Assembly: GCA_028709305.1 (NCBI GenBank)
Contig: JAQVXE010000012.1
Span: forward strand, 1-37,335
Reading direction: 5' to 3'
Length of the DNA: 37,335 nt
Source: Bacillota bacterium
GTDB taxonomy: Bacteria; Bacillota; DTU025
The position numbers and the translations under genes were made by a program. This document shows positions 15,302-23,436 of this stretch, piece after piece. Within the stretch, counting starts at the first letter, position 1. Each line of letters starts with the position of its first letter. The notes below the pieces were generated by a model. The model was given only the letters and a program-made list of their open reading frames with translations, made no database searches and was not told where the DNA came from.

Positions 15302-15491
15302 TCAGAGCTCTCTGTGATCTCTATCCGAATGTTGGCACCCCCTTTGTAGAAATAGCGCAATGCTTCCATGAGCCTTTTGGTCAATCCAATTAGTCCATAT
15401 CCGCGACTCTCGCTCCCTGTTTGAGGGGTCAGGAGGCATTTGCGCCTGTTAACGGCTGAGGCGCGGTCCCCGATAATCTGCGTGCAGACGT

Positions 15492-16319
15492 CTAGAATGG
15501 CCAGAATTTGTCGACAAGGCTAATCACGATCTCAAAAGCGATCAGAATAATCACAAGCCACTCGAGCCGGGTGCCGCGCTTGGCGTGGTACAGGTCGGCA
15601 AAGACTCTAGTGATGTCAAGAAGGGTCTCGGTTTTGTGCGTTACCTTCTCATACCTGTCCGGAAGTTCAAACAGATGCTCCAGTTCAAGATAGAGTTCCT
15701 GCGCTTCCTGGATCCTCCAAACGACATCCGGTCGGTCGAGAATCATGATGTACGATATGGAGCTGTAGCGATAGCTGAGGATTCGCCCTGAAATTCTGGC
15801 GAGTTGTTCATCGCTCAGGGCCATTTTGCCCTTCTTGAGCTGATTGATAATTACTTCCACGTCATCAAAGAGCTTGCCCATCTCGTCTTCGATCCGTTCC
15901 AGAGCAACTGATTTGGCCAGTATGACGGCTATGAGCTCCAGGTAGTAGGGTTGGAGGGTTGGGGCCATCAATTCGTCGTAGGTCACCGACACCTCATTGC
16001 CGCCGATGGTCAGCTGATAGTCATCGGCATACTTCGTGGCCCCGAAGCCTGGCATGTTCGGATCAAGCGTCGCCAGATAAGAGAGTGTGTCCGTGATTTC
16101 GTTGCTGGCGAAGTTGACGAACACAAGGGCCCCAAAGGAGAAGATGAACACGGCTCTATCGGTGGGGTTAGACAGAAGTCCATCCAGGTGATGCTCGGTT
16201 AGTGCCAATGTGTCCTCCCATGAGAGCTTGCGCTTTATGCCAAAGTAGGCAGCTATGCCCGAAAGATTGATTTCGCGACAGACTGCAAATGCCTGAAACC
16301 TAACCTGATCCATGTCCAT
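15492..16319 (-). CDS. RMD1/YAE-type (DUF155) membrane protein
   Basis: The 275-residue protein fits the RMD1/DUF155 family. Residues 54-70 read DRAVFIFSFGALVFVNF, the family's 'FxFGxxVFxN' motif. The middle is helical and charged, including a LERIEDEMGKLFDDVE stretch. The C-terminus has RLEWLVIILIAFEIVISL, the usual single membrane anchor after an Arg/Glu pair. In yeast the family affects mitochondrial translation and meiotic division; in bacteria its role is not established. The ATG at 16319 lacks a strong ribosome site; an ATG two codons later is an alternative. It seems to be transcribed alone, facing away from the ABC importer. Confidence 0.85.
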   Translation of the reverse strand: MDMDQVRFQAFAVCREINLSGIAAYFGIKRKLSWEDTLALTEHHLDGLLSNPTDRAVFIFSFGALVFVNFASNEITDTLSYLATLDPNMPGFGATKYADDYQLTIGGNEVSVTYDELMAPTLQPYYLELIAVILAKSVALERIEDEMGKLFDDVEVIINQLKKGKMALSDEQLARISGRILSYRYSSISYIMILDRPDVVWRIQEAQELYLELEHLFELPDRYEKVTHKTETLLDITRVFADLYHAKRGTRLEWLVIILIAFEIVISLVDKFWPF

Positions 16320-16835
16320 CGCCCCACAGTCTTTTTGCCATATTATATCACCATCCGTGTCAGAATTATGTTGTGTCTAGGCGGTCCAGGCATAGGGAAT
16401 GTTTTTCGCCGTCAGAGCAATTGGCAGAGACATAGTCACGCGCTTCCGCGTTGTCGTCTGTCTGACCCATAAGCCGAAGGGGCTTCTTTGTGACCAGCCT
16501 TTACTTGGATTGAGGTCGGAAGATGCAGGATGCATATATGTAACAAGTGAAAAGAGTAGAAGGAGAATGGCAATAGAGATAGAATATCTCATTCGAGATG
16601 TCAAGCCAGTGTGGCATGGAGATATGGAGAGGGCCACTCGAGAAGCGTCTTTGCTTCATGCGCGTGCCCTCATTTACTTTCACGTCCTCTTTCAACGGAG
16701 GCGATGCACCGTCGGCTAGATGCCGATTGCCAATCGATTAAGCACTTGCTTCTATTGCGACACTGCACTTGTAGAGCTTTGGCAAACACCGGTATCTATT
16801 CGCTGGGTAGACCAATAATGTAAGGAGGCAATCTG
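16320..16835. other. Intergenic region upstream of the iron-type ABC importer, no clear gene
   Basis: These 516 bases lie between divergent genes. A plus-strand frame from 16399 to 16719 has no family resemblance. The 50-codon frame from an ATG at 16567 has a purine run too close to the start to be a good ribosome site. A perfect inverted repeat GAGATA-N3-TATCTC (16576-16590) is present and could be an operator. I did not find a Fur-type box or a convincing promoter. Confidence 0.4.
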
Positions 16836-17963
16836 ATGAAAAGGCTTCTAGTGCTAGTCCTGGCCGTAGTCATGCTGGCATCAGCGACACTTACGGCCGC
16901 CCCGCCAAGGATTGAGGCTGAGCTGAACCTGATTACCCCAGTTGCCAGTTTCGTGAGTGTAGCCGCGCTCGATGCTTTCAAGCCTTGGGCCAAGGCGAAG
17001 TATGGTGTCGATGTGAAAACCAACTACACCAGTAAAGGCACTCAACTTGCGGTAGGCATGATTCGAGAGTGGGGCTCTAACCCCCAAGCAGACGTGGTTT
17101 GGGGTGGGGAGACTGTGCTCTACGACTTGCTTGCTGCTGACGGCTTCCTGATCAAGCACGAGGCTTCACAGGAGCTGCTTGACCGGATACCTGCTACGAT
17201 GGGTACGCCCAGGCCAATGCCACTTAAAGATCCCAAGGGTTACTGGACCGGTACTGCCTTGGAGCCGTACGGCATTGTGTACAATGAGGGTCTGGTAACA
17301 AAGAGATTGCGTACGACTCCGCCTACAACGTGGGAAGACCTCTTGAGCAATCCGAAATTCAAGGGGCAGATAGCCCAATGCACTCCTGACAACTCCAGCT
17401 CCAACCATGCCAGCTATGAGGTTATTCTTCAGAAGTATGGCTGGGAGAGGGGCTGGGATTGGCTTTCCAAGCTAGCTGCCTATACCGGACAATTCGTTGC
17501 CAAGTCAGGCGACGTTCCGGGCGTTGTAGCCAAGGGCGAATACGCCCTGGGTTTTGCAGTTCCAAGCTACATGGCGTTTGAGAACTACCTCCACGGAGCC
17601 GACATTAGGTTCATAGCTCCACCAGGGGCGTATGTTACGCCCGAGCCGATTGGCGTCATCAAGAACTGCAAGAATCCCAATACCGCAAAGGCTTTCATTG
17701 AGTTCCTGCTTACAGATGAAGGTCAGAGGCTCTTTATCGACCGTGGCCTATTCCCGATAGTGCCTGATCTGAAAGTGGCTGGGCCGGCTGGCTCAACCGC
17801 TGAGAAGGCAGTCACATTCTACGGCGGCAGGAGAAGCTACTTCGATGGCGTCGTAGAGAACACCTATGACAATGCACTCTCGGCCAGCAGGGAAAGTGAA
17901 GTCAACAGGTACTTCAGAGAGAACATCTTCTCGAAACTTGACCAGTTGAAGACAAAGTATTAG
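16836..17963 (+). CDS. ABC transporter substrate-binding protein, iron(III)-type (AfuA/FbpA-like)
   Basis: The 375-residue protein starts with a type I signal peptide (MKRLLVLVLAVVMLASATLTA) and is a family 1 solute-binding protein. It shows the ADVVWGG segment, WTGTALEPYGIVYNEGLV, TPPTTWEDLLSNPKFKGQI, and the C-terminal TAKAFIEFLLTDEGQ typical of the iron(III), 2-aminoethylphosphonate and thiamine binders. Iron(III) is the commonest annotation for this subgroup, but I cannot prove the ligand. There is no lipobox, which is unusual for a binding protein of a single-membrane Bacillota, while other proteins in the window do have one. AAGGAGG lies seven bases upstream of the ATG. It is the first gene of the importer operon. 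Confidence 0.9.
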   Translation: MKRLLVLVLAVVMLASATLTAAPPRIEAELNLITPVASFVSVAALDAFKPWAKAKYGVDVKTNYTSKGTQLAVGMIREWGSNPQADVVWGGETVLYDLLAADGFLIKHEASQELLDRIPATMGTPRPMPLKDPKGYWTGTALEPYGIVYNEGLVTKRLRTTPPTTWEDLLSNPKFKGQIAQCTPDNSSSNHASYEVILQKYGWERGWDWLSKLAAYTGQFVAKSGDVPGVVAKGEYALGFAVPSYMAFENYLHGADIRFIAPPGAYVTPEPIGVIKNCKNPNTAKAFIEFLLTDEGQRLFIDRGLFPIVPDLKVAGPAGSTAEKAVTFYGGRRSYFDGVVENTYDNALSASRESEVNRYFRENIFSKLDQLKTKY

Positions 17964-17987
17964 TAGGTCCAAAGAGAATGACTCCCA

Positions 17988-18020
17988 GGCCTACGGGCGA
18001 GGTTGCCTCGCCCGTAGGCC
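17988..18020 (+). other. Perfect 15-bp stem-loop between binding-protein and ATPase genes
   Basis: GGCCTACGGGCGAGG (17988-18002) is followed by a three-base loop and its exact complement (18006-18020). No T-run follows. Hairpins in this position in ABC importer operons usually stabilise the binding-protein mRNA or partly end transcription, so that binding protein outnumbers ATPase. That role is inferred by analogy. Confidence 0.7.
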
Positions 18021-18049
18021 CAGTTAGGTATTGCCTTGAGGTGAAGTGA

Positions 18050-19117
18050 ATGAATATTAAGCTCATCGGAGTCACAAAGAGATTCAAGACGGTTGAGGTC
18101 TTGAGCAATGTGGATCTGCATGTACGCGACGGAGAGCTCTTCACGTTGCTGGGGCCTTCGGGTTGCGGCAAAACTACTACTTTGCGCCTCATTGCTGGGT
18201 TTTACGTCCCGGATGAGGGCAAGATCATGTTCGGTGAGCGTGAGGTGCAACACATCCCCACATTCAAGCGAAACATCGGGATGGTCTTTCAGAACTATGC
18301 CCTTTGGCCTCACATGACAGTCCACAGGAATGTAGCTTACGGGCTTCAATTCAAGAAGGAACCCAAGGCTGAGTGGCCCAGGATAGTAAATGAAGCCCTT
18401 GCCAAGGTTGGCTTGGTGGGCTATGAAGACCGTTACCCAGGCCAGCTGTCAGGAGGCCAACAGCAACGAGTGGCTCTCGCCAGGGCACTCGCACTCAACC
18501 CTGACGTGCTGCTTCTCGACGAACCCTTGTCTAATTTGGATGCCAAGATTAGGGGATCGGTTCGCGCCGAAATTAGAAAACTCCAACAGGCATTGGGTAT
18601 CACTACGGTCTACGTGACCCATGATCAAGAGGAGGCGCTGACGCTTTCTGACAGGATCGGCATAATGCGTGAGGGTCAGCTGGTTCAGATAGGCTCTCCC
18701 CACGACCTTTACGAGAGGCCGGCTACGCGCTTCGTGGCTGACTTCATCGGCTCCAACAACTTGGTGGCAGGCAAAGTCAAGGCTACAGGCGATGACATAC
18801 TGGTCGAAACAGAGCTTGGGCTCTTCAGAGGGTACACCCACTCCGAGATGAGGCCGGGAGACAAGTGCACCATAGCTTTCAGGCCTGAGAACGTAGAGGT
18901 TGGTACCGAGCAGCCCTCTGCTGAAGAGAACTGGATAGAGGGCAAGATCAGCTTCGCCAGCTACATGGGGAGCACTCTGCGCTACGAGATGGATCATCCG
19001 GCAGGTTTCGTGCTCAAGGCCGACATCAAAAATCCCCTGCACCATGAGGAATTGGGTTGGGGTAGTGATGTTTACTTCTGTTTCCCAAAATCTGCAGCTC
19101 TCGTCATAGCGGATTAG
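18050..19117 (+). CDS. ABC transporter ATP-binding protein, iron(III)/polyamine type
   Basis: The 355-residue ATPase has all core motifs: Walker A GPSGCGKTTT, Q-loop VFQNYALWPH, signature LSGGQQQR, Walker B VLLLDEP with the D-loop SNLDA, and the switch His in VTHDQEEA. A C-terminal TOBE-type domain (about 245-350) is usual in the FbpC/PotA group. It energises the neighbouring permease at the cytoplasmic face. The ATG at 18050 follows GAGGTG and lies downstream of the intercistronic hairpin. The next gene starts 39 bases after its stop. Confidence 0.95.
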   Translation: MNIKLIGVTKRFKTVEVLSNVDLHVRDGELFTLLGPSGCGKTTTLRLIAGFYVPDEGKIMFGEREVQHIPTFKRNIGMVFQNYALWPHMTVHRNVAYGLQFKKEPKAEWPRIVNEALAKVGLVGYEDRYPGQLSGGQQQRVALARALALNPDVLLLDEPLSNLDAKIRGSVRAEIRKLQQALGITTVYVTHDQEEALTLSDRIGIMREGQLVQIGSPHDLYERPATRFVADFIGSNNLVAGKVKATGDDILVETELGLFRGYTHSEMRPGDKCTIAFRPENVEVGTEQPSAEENWIEGKISFASYMGSTLRYEMDHPAGFVLKADIKNPLHHEELGWGSDVYFCFPKSAALVIAD

Positions 19118-19156
19118 CATGCTCACCCCGACCATGGACAGGCAGGTGATTTAATC

Positions 19157-21226
19157 GTGTCTTCAGGAATGAGCGTTGTGGGTCTGAAAAGGAAGCTCAG
19201 AGACTCCAAACTGTGGATCTTGCCCATCTACCTTTTTTTGATCATATTCGTCATCTTCCCCTTGGTGAGGCTTTTCATTGACTCATTCACAACTGCAGAC
19301 ATACAGCTTTCGGCATTGAACGAGGTAGCGCTCACCACTGATCTGCTTGAGGAGAAGGTAAATGCAGGTGAAATGGGGGAGGCGTTAGCAGCCGCCCATG
19401 ACATTGCGCTTCAGTTGAATAGATCCATAGACGTAGTTGGACAGATGATCGATGCACTGGGCAGGGCCACGTTCTCTCAACACGAGCTCATAGCCGAGTG
19501 GCAGGAAGCCCAGGACAAGGTGGCTCAGGAAGCGGCCGCTATGGCCGAACTTCAGGAAGACCCAGTAGCCGCCCTGGCACAAGCGCGCAAGTCAAAGGCG
19601 CTGGTGCATGAGATAGTCCGCCTGCCGCGGCGGGCATTTTCGGTAGATTTCTTCCTGGATGTATTCAGAGATAGGCTGTACATGAAGGCGCTGGGCAATT
19701 CTCTTCTGCTAGGGCTTGCCACAGTCGCCACAACGTCAGTGATCGGATTTGCCGTGGCCTATCTGCTTGTCAGATATGATTTCCCCGGAAGGAAAGCCTA
19801 CAATTTCCTTACCACGATTCCCATAGTGATGCCTCCTCTAGTGGGCGTTTTGGGATTCATCTTCATATTGGGCAGGGGCGGCACAGTCAATGAGCTGTTC
19901 TATCAGTTGGCGGATGCCCTGGAGAAATCCTGGCCGGCCGTGTCGAATTGGCTCTACGACCGCCTGCCGTTTAACTTCATCTACGGCTGGCACGGGCTTT
20001 TGCTGGTGGAAACATGCCACCTATTCCCGCTTATCACACTCAATGTTGTGGACTCACTCAGCAAGATAGATGCATCTTTGGAGGAAGCTGCTGAAAGCGT
20101 CGGATCAGTTGGTTTCAAGCGTCTGTTCGATGTTACCATCCCCCTGACTATACCGGGATTTGTTACAGGGGCGCTATTGGTATTCATCGGAGCTTTTGCG
20201 GATTTCGCAGCCCCCATGGTTGTAGGCTTGACTAACTTCATTGCTCCCCTGGCCTACATGGACATCCAGCAGTTCACTGACAGGCATCTGTTCAAGATGG
20301 GCATTACGGTGGGCGCTGTCATGGTCCTGATTTCCGTAGGTTTGCTGTTGATAGCCAAGAGATACATATCTCTCAAGGACTACACTACGCTCTCATACAA
20401 AGCAGTCGAGAGGAAGCCGCTTAAGGGCGCGAAACAGGCATGGGCCCATGTGTTCCTGATCTTGCTGCTGATCATCAGCTATACTCCGTATCTAGGCGTT
20501 GGGCTTGCGTCATTCGCCCGGAGTTGGTCAATGTCACCGCTTCCTACCTCTTGGACGCTGGCGCACTATGAGAAGATTCTGCTCTATGCGCCCGGGTATA
20601 TCATCAACACGTTCCAATTCTGTATACTGGCTGTTCTCATGTGCATACTGATAGGCCTGCCAGTAGCATGGGTTATGGCCAGAACAGATCTGCGCAGCCG
20701 CGGAGCGCTGGACATTCTGACTACACTCGTTTTAGCCTTGCCCGGAACTGCATTGGGCATAGCCTATATTAGGGCCTTCAACATGCCGATACTCTTTAGC
20801 ACGCCCCTGGCGAATATCTGGATCATAATCCCCATTGTACTGGCTGTCAGAAGGTTGCCATATACTGTCCGCTCGTCATACGGCTCTCTCCTGGTGGTGC
20901 ACCGTTCTATGGAGGAGGCAGCCCAGTCTGTGGGGGCGGGAGGGCTCAAGACATTCAAGGATGTGACCTTCCCGCTGATCTGGAAGGGAGTGCTGGCAGG
21001 TGCGCTTTTCTCCTTCATGACATCAATTCAGGAGAGTGCGGCCACACTGCTTCTAGCCATACCTGGTTGGGAGACTATGACCGTGGGCATATTCACTTTC
21101 TATACAGGAGGAACTCACGGAGACGCCGCCGCGTTGGGATTCATCTTGATTGTGGTAGGCGTGATCACATTGTTCGTAATGGATAGGCTGACCAGCGCCA
21201 CCACATCGGGTGGCTTGTTCGGCTAG
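19157..21226 (+). CDS. ABC transporter permease, fused double domain, with an extra periplasmic coiled segment
   Basis: The 689-residue protein contains two binding-protein-dependent permease domains in one chain, as in FbpB/AfuB-type iron importers. Each half has an EAA loop: EEAAESVGSVGFKRLFDVTIPL in the first, matched in the second by EEAAQSVGAGGLKTFKDVTF. About twelve membrane helices are expected. Between the first helix (18-42) and the core lies an extra stretch of about 110 residues (48-158), rich in Ala, Glu and Gln, that should form an extracytoplasmic coiled coil; ordinary FbpB proteins have only a short loop there. The GTG start has AGGTGA seven bases upstream. It ends the importer operon. 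Confidence 0.92.
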   Translation: MSSGMSVVGLKRKLRDSKLWILPIYLFLIIFVIFPLVRLFIDSFTTADIQLSALNEVALTTDLLEEKVNAGEMGEALAAAHDIALQLNRSIDVVGQMIDALGRATFSQHELIAEWQEAQDKVAQEAAAMAELQEDPVAALAQARKSKALVHEIVRLPRRAFSVDFFLDVFRDRLYMKALGNSLLLGLATVATTSVIGFAVAYLLVRYDFPGRKAYNFLTTIPIVMPPLVGVLGFIFILGRGGTVNELFYQLADALEKSWPAVSNWLYDRLPFNFIYGWHGLLLVETCHLFPLITLNVVDSLSKIDASLEEAAESVGSVGFKRLFDVTIPLTIPGFVTGALLVFIGAFADFAAPMVVGLTNFIAPLAYMDIQQFTDRHLFKMGITVGAVMVLISVGLLLIAKRYISLKDYTTLSYKAVERKPLKGAKQAWAHVFLILLLIISYTPYLGVGLASFARSWSMSPLPTSWTLAHYEKILLYAPGYIINTFQFCILAVLMCILIGLPVAWVMARTDLRSRGALDILTTLVLALPGTALGIAYIRAFNMPILFSTPLANIWIIIPIVLAVRRLPYTVRSSYGSLLVVHRSMEEAAQSVGAGGLKTFKDVTFPLIWKGVLAGALFSFMTSIQESAATLLLAIPGWETMTVGIFTFYTGGTHGDAAALGFILIVVGVITLFVMDRLTSATTSGGLFG

Positions 21227-21535
21227 GAGAAGAGTGGCAAAAGGGTAACTGGGCGATTAGGACGAAACAGACAGGAGGGCAAGTGGGCCTGGCAGGTCCA
21301 TGCCCGCACTCTGTCTGATAGCTGGATGGACCGGACAGGGTAACGGCGATTGCTCTGGGGGCTCTGGGGTATGGTGTTATGTAGCCGGCTGCCCCTCGCT
21401 GGTTCTCTGGGGTCATCGGAGTGCAAGCAAAACCCACCAACCGCATATTGGGACAGCACGTATGGGTCTCTGAAGGAAAGGGACGAAGTACTGTTGAAGA
21501 GTAGTGCAACGAGTTCTTTCGGAGCGTGGTTGTGA
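21227..21535. other. Intergenic region with inverted repeats and a dispersed repeat copy
   Basis: The 309 bases hold no gene. They can fold around GGTCCAT (from about 21295) with ATGGACC (about 21327), and around GTGGGC with GCCCGCAC. Copy 3 of the 29-base repeat lies at 21438-21466. No T-rich terminator follows the ABC operon, and no clear promoter precedes the cyclase gene. Confidence 0.45.
21438..21466 (+). repeat. Dispersed 29-nt intergenic repeat, copy 3
   Basis: The unit begins CAACC and ends GGGACAGCACGTATGGG, with CCCAC before it, as in copy 1. It matches copy 1 at 25 and copy 2 at 24 of 29 bases. It stands alone about 100 bases upstream of the cyclase gene. Confidence 0.6.
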
Positions 21536-23332
21536 TTGAAGATGCGTACGCTGCAGGCCTTCACGATCCTCGCCGTTATTGCAGTTGCGGCTGCAGGGTT
21601 GCTGTTGCCCGTTGACATGGCTGTGAGGACTCGGCTTTCTTCGTCTTTTCCGCCGGCACCCGACTCGCGCGTAGTCACTGTGGAGGTTGATGACCGCGCT
21701 TTAGCTGCTTTCGGAAGATGGCCGTGGCCGAGGTCTCTCCTTGCCCAACTTGTGGGGAGAGTAGCTGAGGCAGGCCCTGCAGCTATTGGAGTGGACATTA
21801 TTCTGTCTGAACCGGATCCTAACGGGGCCGGTGATGCTCTTCTTGCGCAAATTATGGGCGAGTATGGGCGAGTGGTTCTTCCGATGCACGTTGAGTCATA
21901 CTCGCTTCCGCCTGAAGCGCAGCTATATGCCTCTTCAAGCCTTCCAGTCTACCCGGTTTCGGTTCTTGCGGACGGGGCTGCAGGAATCGGCCATGTCATC
22001 GTGGTTCCCGACTCGGATGCCGTTGTCCGCAGGGTTCCTATGGTTATTGGAACGCCTCAGGGTCTGTTTCGTGCATTCTCCTCTGAGGTAGTTCGTGTAG
22101 GTCTTGGCATTCCGGATCAGGAGGCGGGAATAGTCTTCCGCGGTGACCTGGACTCGACTTCGAGCGTAGCTCCTGCATTTCCTTTCCCATCCGCGGCGAG
22201 GCGCATGTCCGCAGTTGATCTTCTTGCAGATGACCGGCAAGGATTCTCCGTCGATCAGGAATTGAGCGGGAAATTCGTGCTCATCGGTGTGACAGCCAAG
22301 GGGATTGGCGACAGGCATCAGACTCCGGTCTCGGCAAGGATTGGTGCGATGCCAGGCCTGTTGATACATGCAGCTGCGGTCGATGCGATGCTTTCCGGAG
22401 TTGCGATTCGTTCGGTCTCGCCGGGCACCGCTTTTGTGGCGATTGCCCTCACGGGGATAGTGCTCTCTGTAGCAAATGGGGCAATGAGGCGTCGGGAACC
22501 ACATATCGTAGCTTTTGTCGCTATGCACTTCTGTGCGGCTTGGGCGGCTGTAGCGATCTCGGTGATCCTTTACGTGGATTATGCCATTTGGATAGGGCCT
22601 AGTCCATTCGTGCTTCTGTCTATTGGATTGCTAGGAGCTGAGCTTTACGCTTCGGGTGCCCGCGGCCGGAAGTTCAAGGCAGCGCTCAGCCGGTATGTGG
22701 GGATGGACTCTCCAGAGCAGGCGAAGATGGAGGTTGCTGCGGGCACTCAGAAGATGGCTGTGATGTTTGTGGATCTTAGGGGTTGGAGCGCTGCATCTCA
22801 CGGCCTAGATCCGGTTCGTGCTGCGGATATGGTAAATGAGTACCTATCGGCGTTTGCTGATGCCGTGATTGAATGCGGAGGGACCATCGAGGGTTTTCCG
22901 GGAGATGCGGTCTTTGCCGTCTTTGAAGGACGTGGGTGTGAGGACATAGCGCGTGCAGTGTTGGCTGCTACTCGCGTCCGTGATATTGCCAGGAGAATAG
23001 CACAGGAGAAAAACGGTGGACAGGTGGGCTCAGATTCTCTGCGCGGGATTGGTGTAGGCATTGCCTATGGGGATGTTGCAAGAGCTGAGCTTGGCGGGCG
23101 TCGGCGTGCTGAGTTTACAGTCGTCGGTGCCACTGTGAACACTGCGAAAGCTCTTGAGGACGCGGCAGCTGAAGGGCAGATACTCGTGGGGATTCCAGCC
23201 GATTGCGCGGAGGAGGAGATATTGGCCGCGGCGGGATCAGAGGAGCTTGGTCAAACTACTCGTTACAGGCCTTGGCAGGGTACTGTGGCCAAGGTTCAGT
23301 CTGGCAGTGTCGGAGTGTTCGAGGTTTTGTGA
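21536..23332 (+). CDS. CHASE2-domain class III nucleotide cyclase with altered active site
   Basis: The 598-residue protein has an N-terminal membrane helix, an extracytoplasmic CHASE2 domain (about 40-290, including AAIGVDIILSEPD), three further membrane helices (about 297-370) and a cytoplasmic class III cyclase domain (about 405-550). The two metal Asp are present: D413 in FVDLRGW and D457 in FPGDAVF. The Lys expected four residues before the second Asp is Gly453. In VGATVNTAKALE the Asn (535) is kept, but the transition-state Arg four residues later is Ala539, with Lys538 beside it. It may be weak, shifted in mechanism, or inactive. The start is a TTG at 21536 or the ATG at 21542. It precedes FecR and CRP-type genes on the same strand. 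Confidence 0.85.
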   Translation: MKMRTLQAFTILAVIAVAAAGLLLPVDMAVRTRLSSSFPPAPDSRVVTVEVDDRALAAFGRWPWPRSLLAQLVGRVAEAGPAAIGVDIILSEPDPNGAGDALLAQIMGEYGRVVLPMHVESYSLPPEAQLYASSSLPVYPVSVLADGAAGIGHVIVVPDSDAVVRRVPMVIGTPQGLFRAFSSEVVRVGLGIPDQEAGIVFRGDLDSTSSVAPAFPFPSAARRMSAVDLLADDRQGFSVDQELSGKFVLIGVTAKGIGDRHQTPVSARIGAMPGLLIHAAAVDAMLSGVAIRSVSPGTAFVAIALTGIVLSVANGAMRRREPHIVAFVAMHFCAAWAAVAISVILYVDYAIWIGPSPFVLLSIGLLGAELYASGARGRKFKAALSRYVGMDSPEQAKMEVAAGTQKMAVMFVDLRGWSAASHGLDPVRAADMVNEYLSAFADAVIECGGTIEGFPGDAVFAVFEGRGCEDIARAVLAATRVRDIARRIAQEKNGGQVGSDSLRGIGVGIAYGDVARAELGGRRRAEFTVVGATVNTAKALEDAAAEGQILVGIPADCAEEEILAAAGSEELGQTTRYRPWQGTVAKVQSGSVGVFEVL

Positions 23333-23370
23333 GATAGATCACTGAGTTTGCTGATGGACAACGATATTCT
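23328..23370 (+). promoter_or_regulatory. Candidate CRP-type site and class II promoter upstream of the fecR-crp genes
   Basis: TGTGA-N6-TCACT (23328-23343) matches nine of ten bases of the CRP consensus and overlaps the cyclase stop codon. A TATTCT (23365-23370) would place transcription start near 23377, putting the site centre at about -41.5, the class II activator position. The -35 is poor, as expected for an activator-dependent promoter. The geometry is my inference; the sequence match is direct. Confidence 0.45.
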
Positions 23371-23436
23371 GTAAAAGGGGAATTTTACTCTTCATAGACG
23401 ACCAGAGCTCAAATGGCCATTGGGGGTGATTGCCAA

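Larger units (their letters stand above)
14617..15491. other. Decayed region with no intact gene
   Basis: These 875 bases hold no complete gene. They contain one copy of the dispersed repeat (14771-14799), a transposase remnant on the minus strand (15062-15301), and a minus-strand frame that stays open from about 15518 to 15202 without ATG until 15384. That frame includes GYGLIGLTKRL, which faintly resembles the G2 box of a histidine-kinase ATPase domain, but this is too weak to name. The region looks like degraded inserted DNA. Confidence 0.5.

Noticed and set aside
16399-16719. 106-codon frame upstream of the ABC importer
   Set aside because: No recognisable domain, no ribosome site at its start, and a composition unlike a folded protein.
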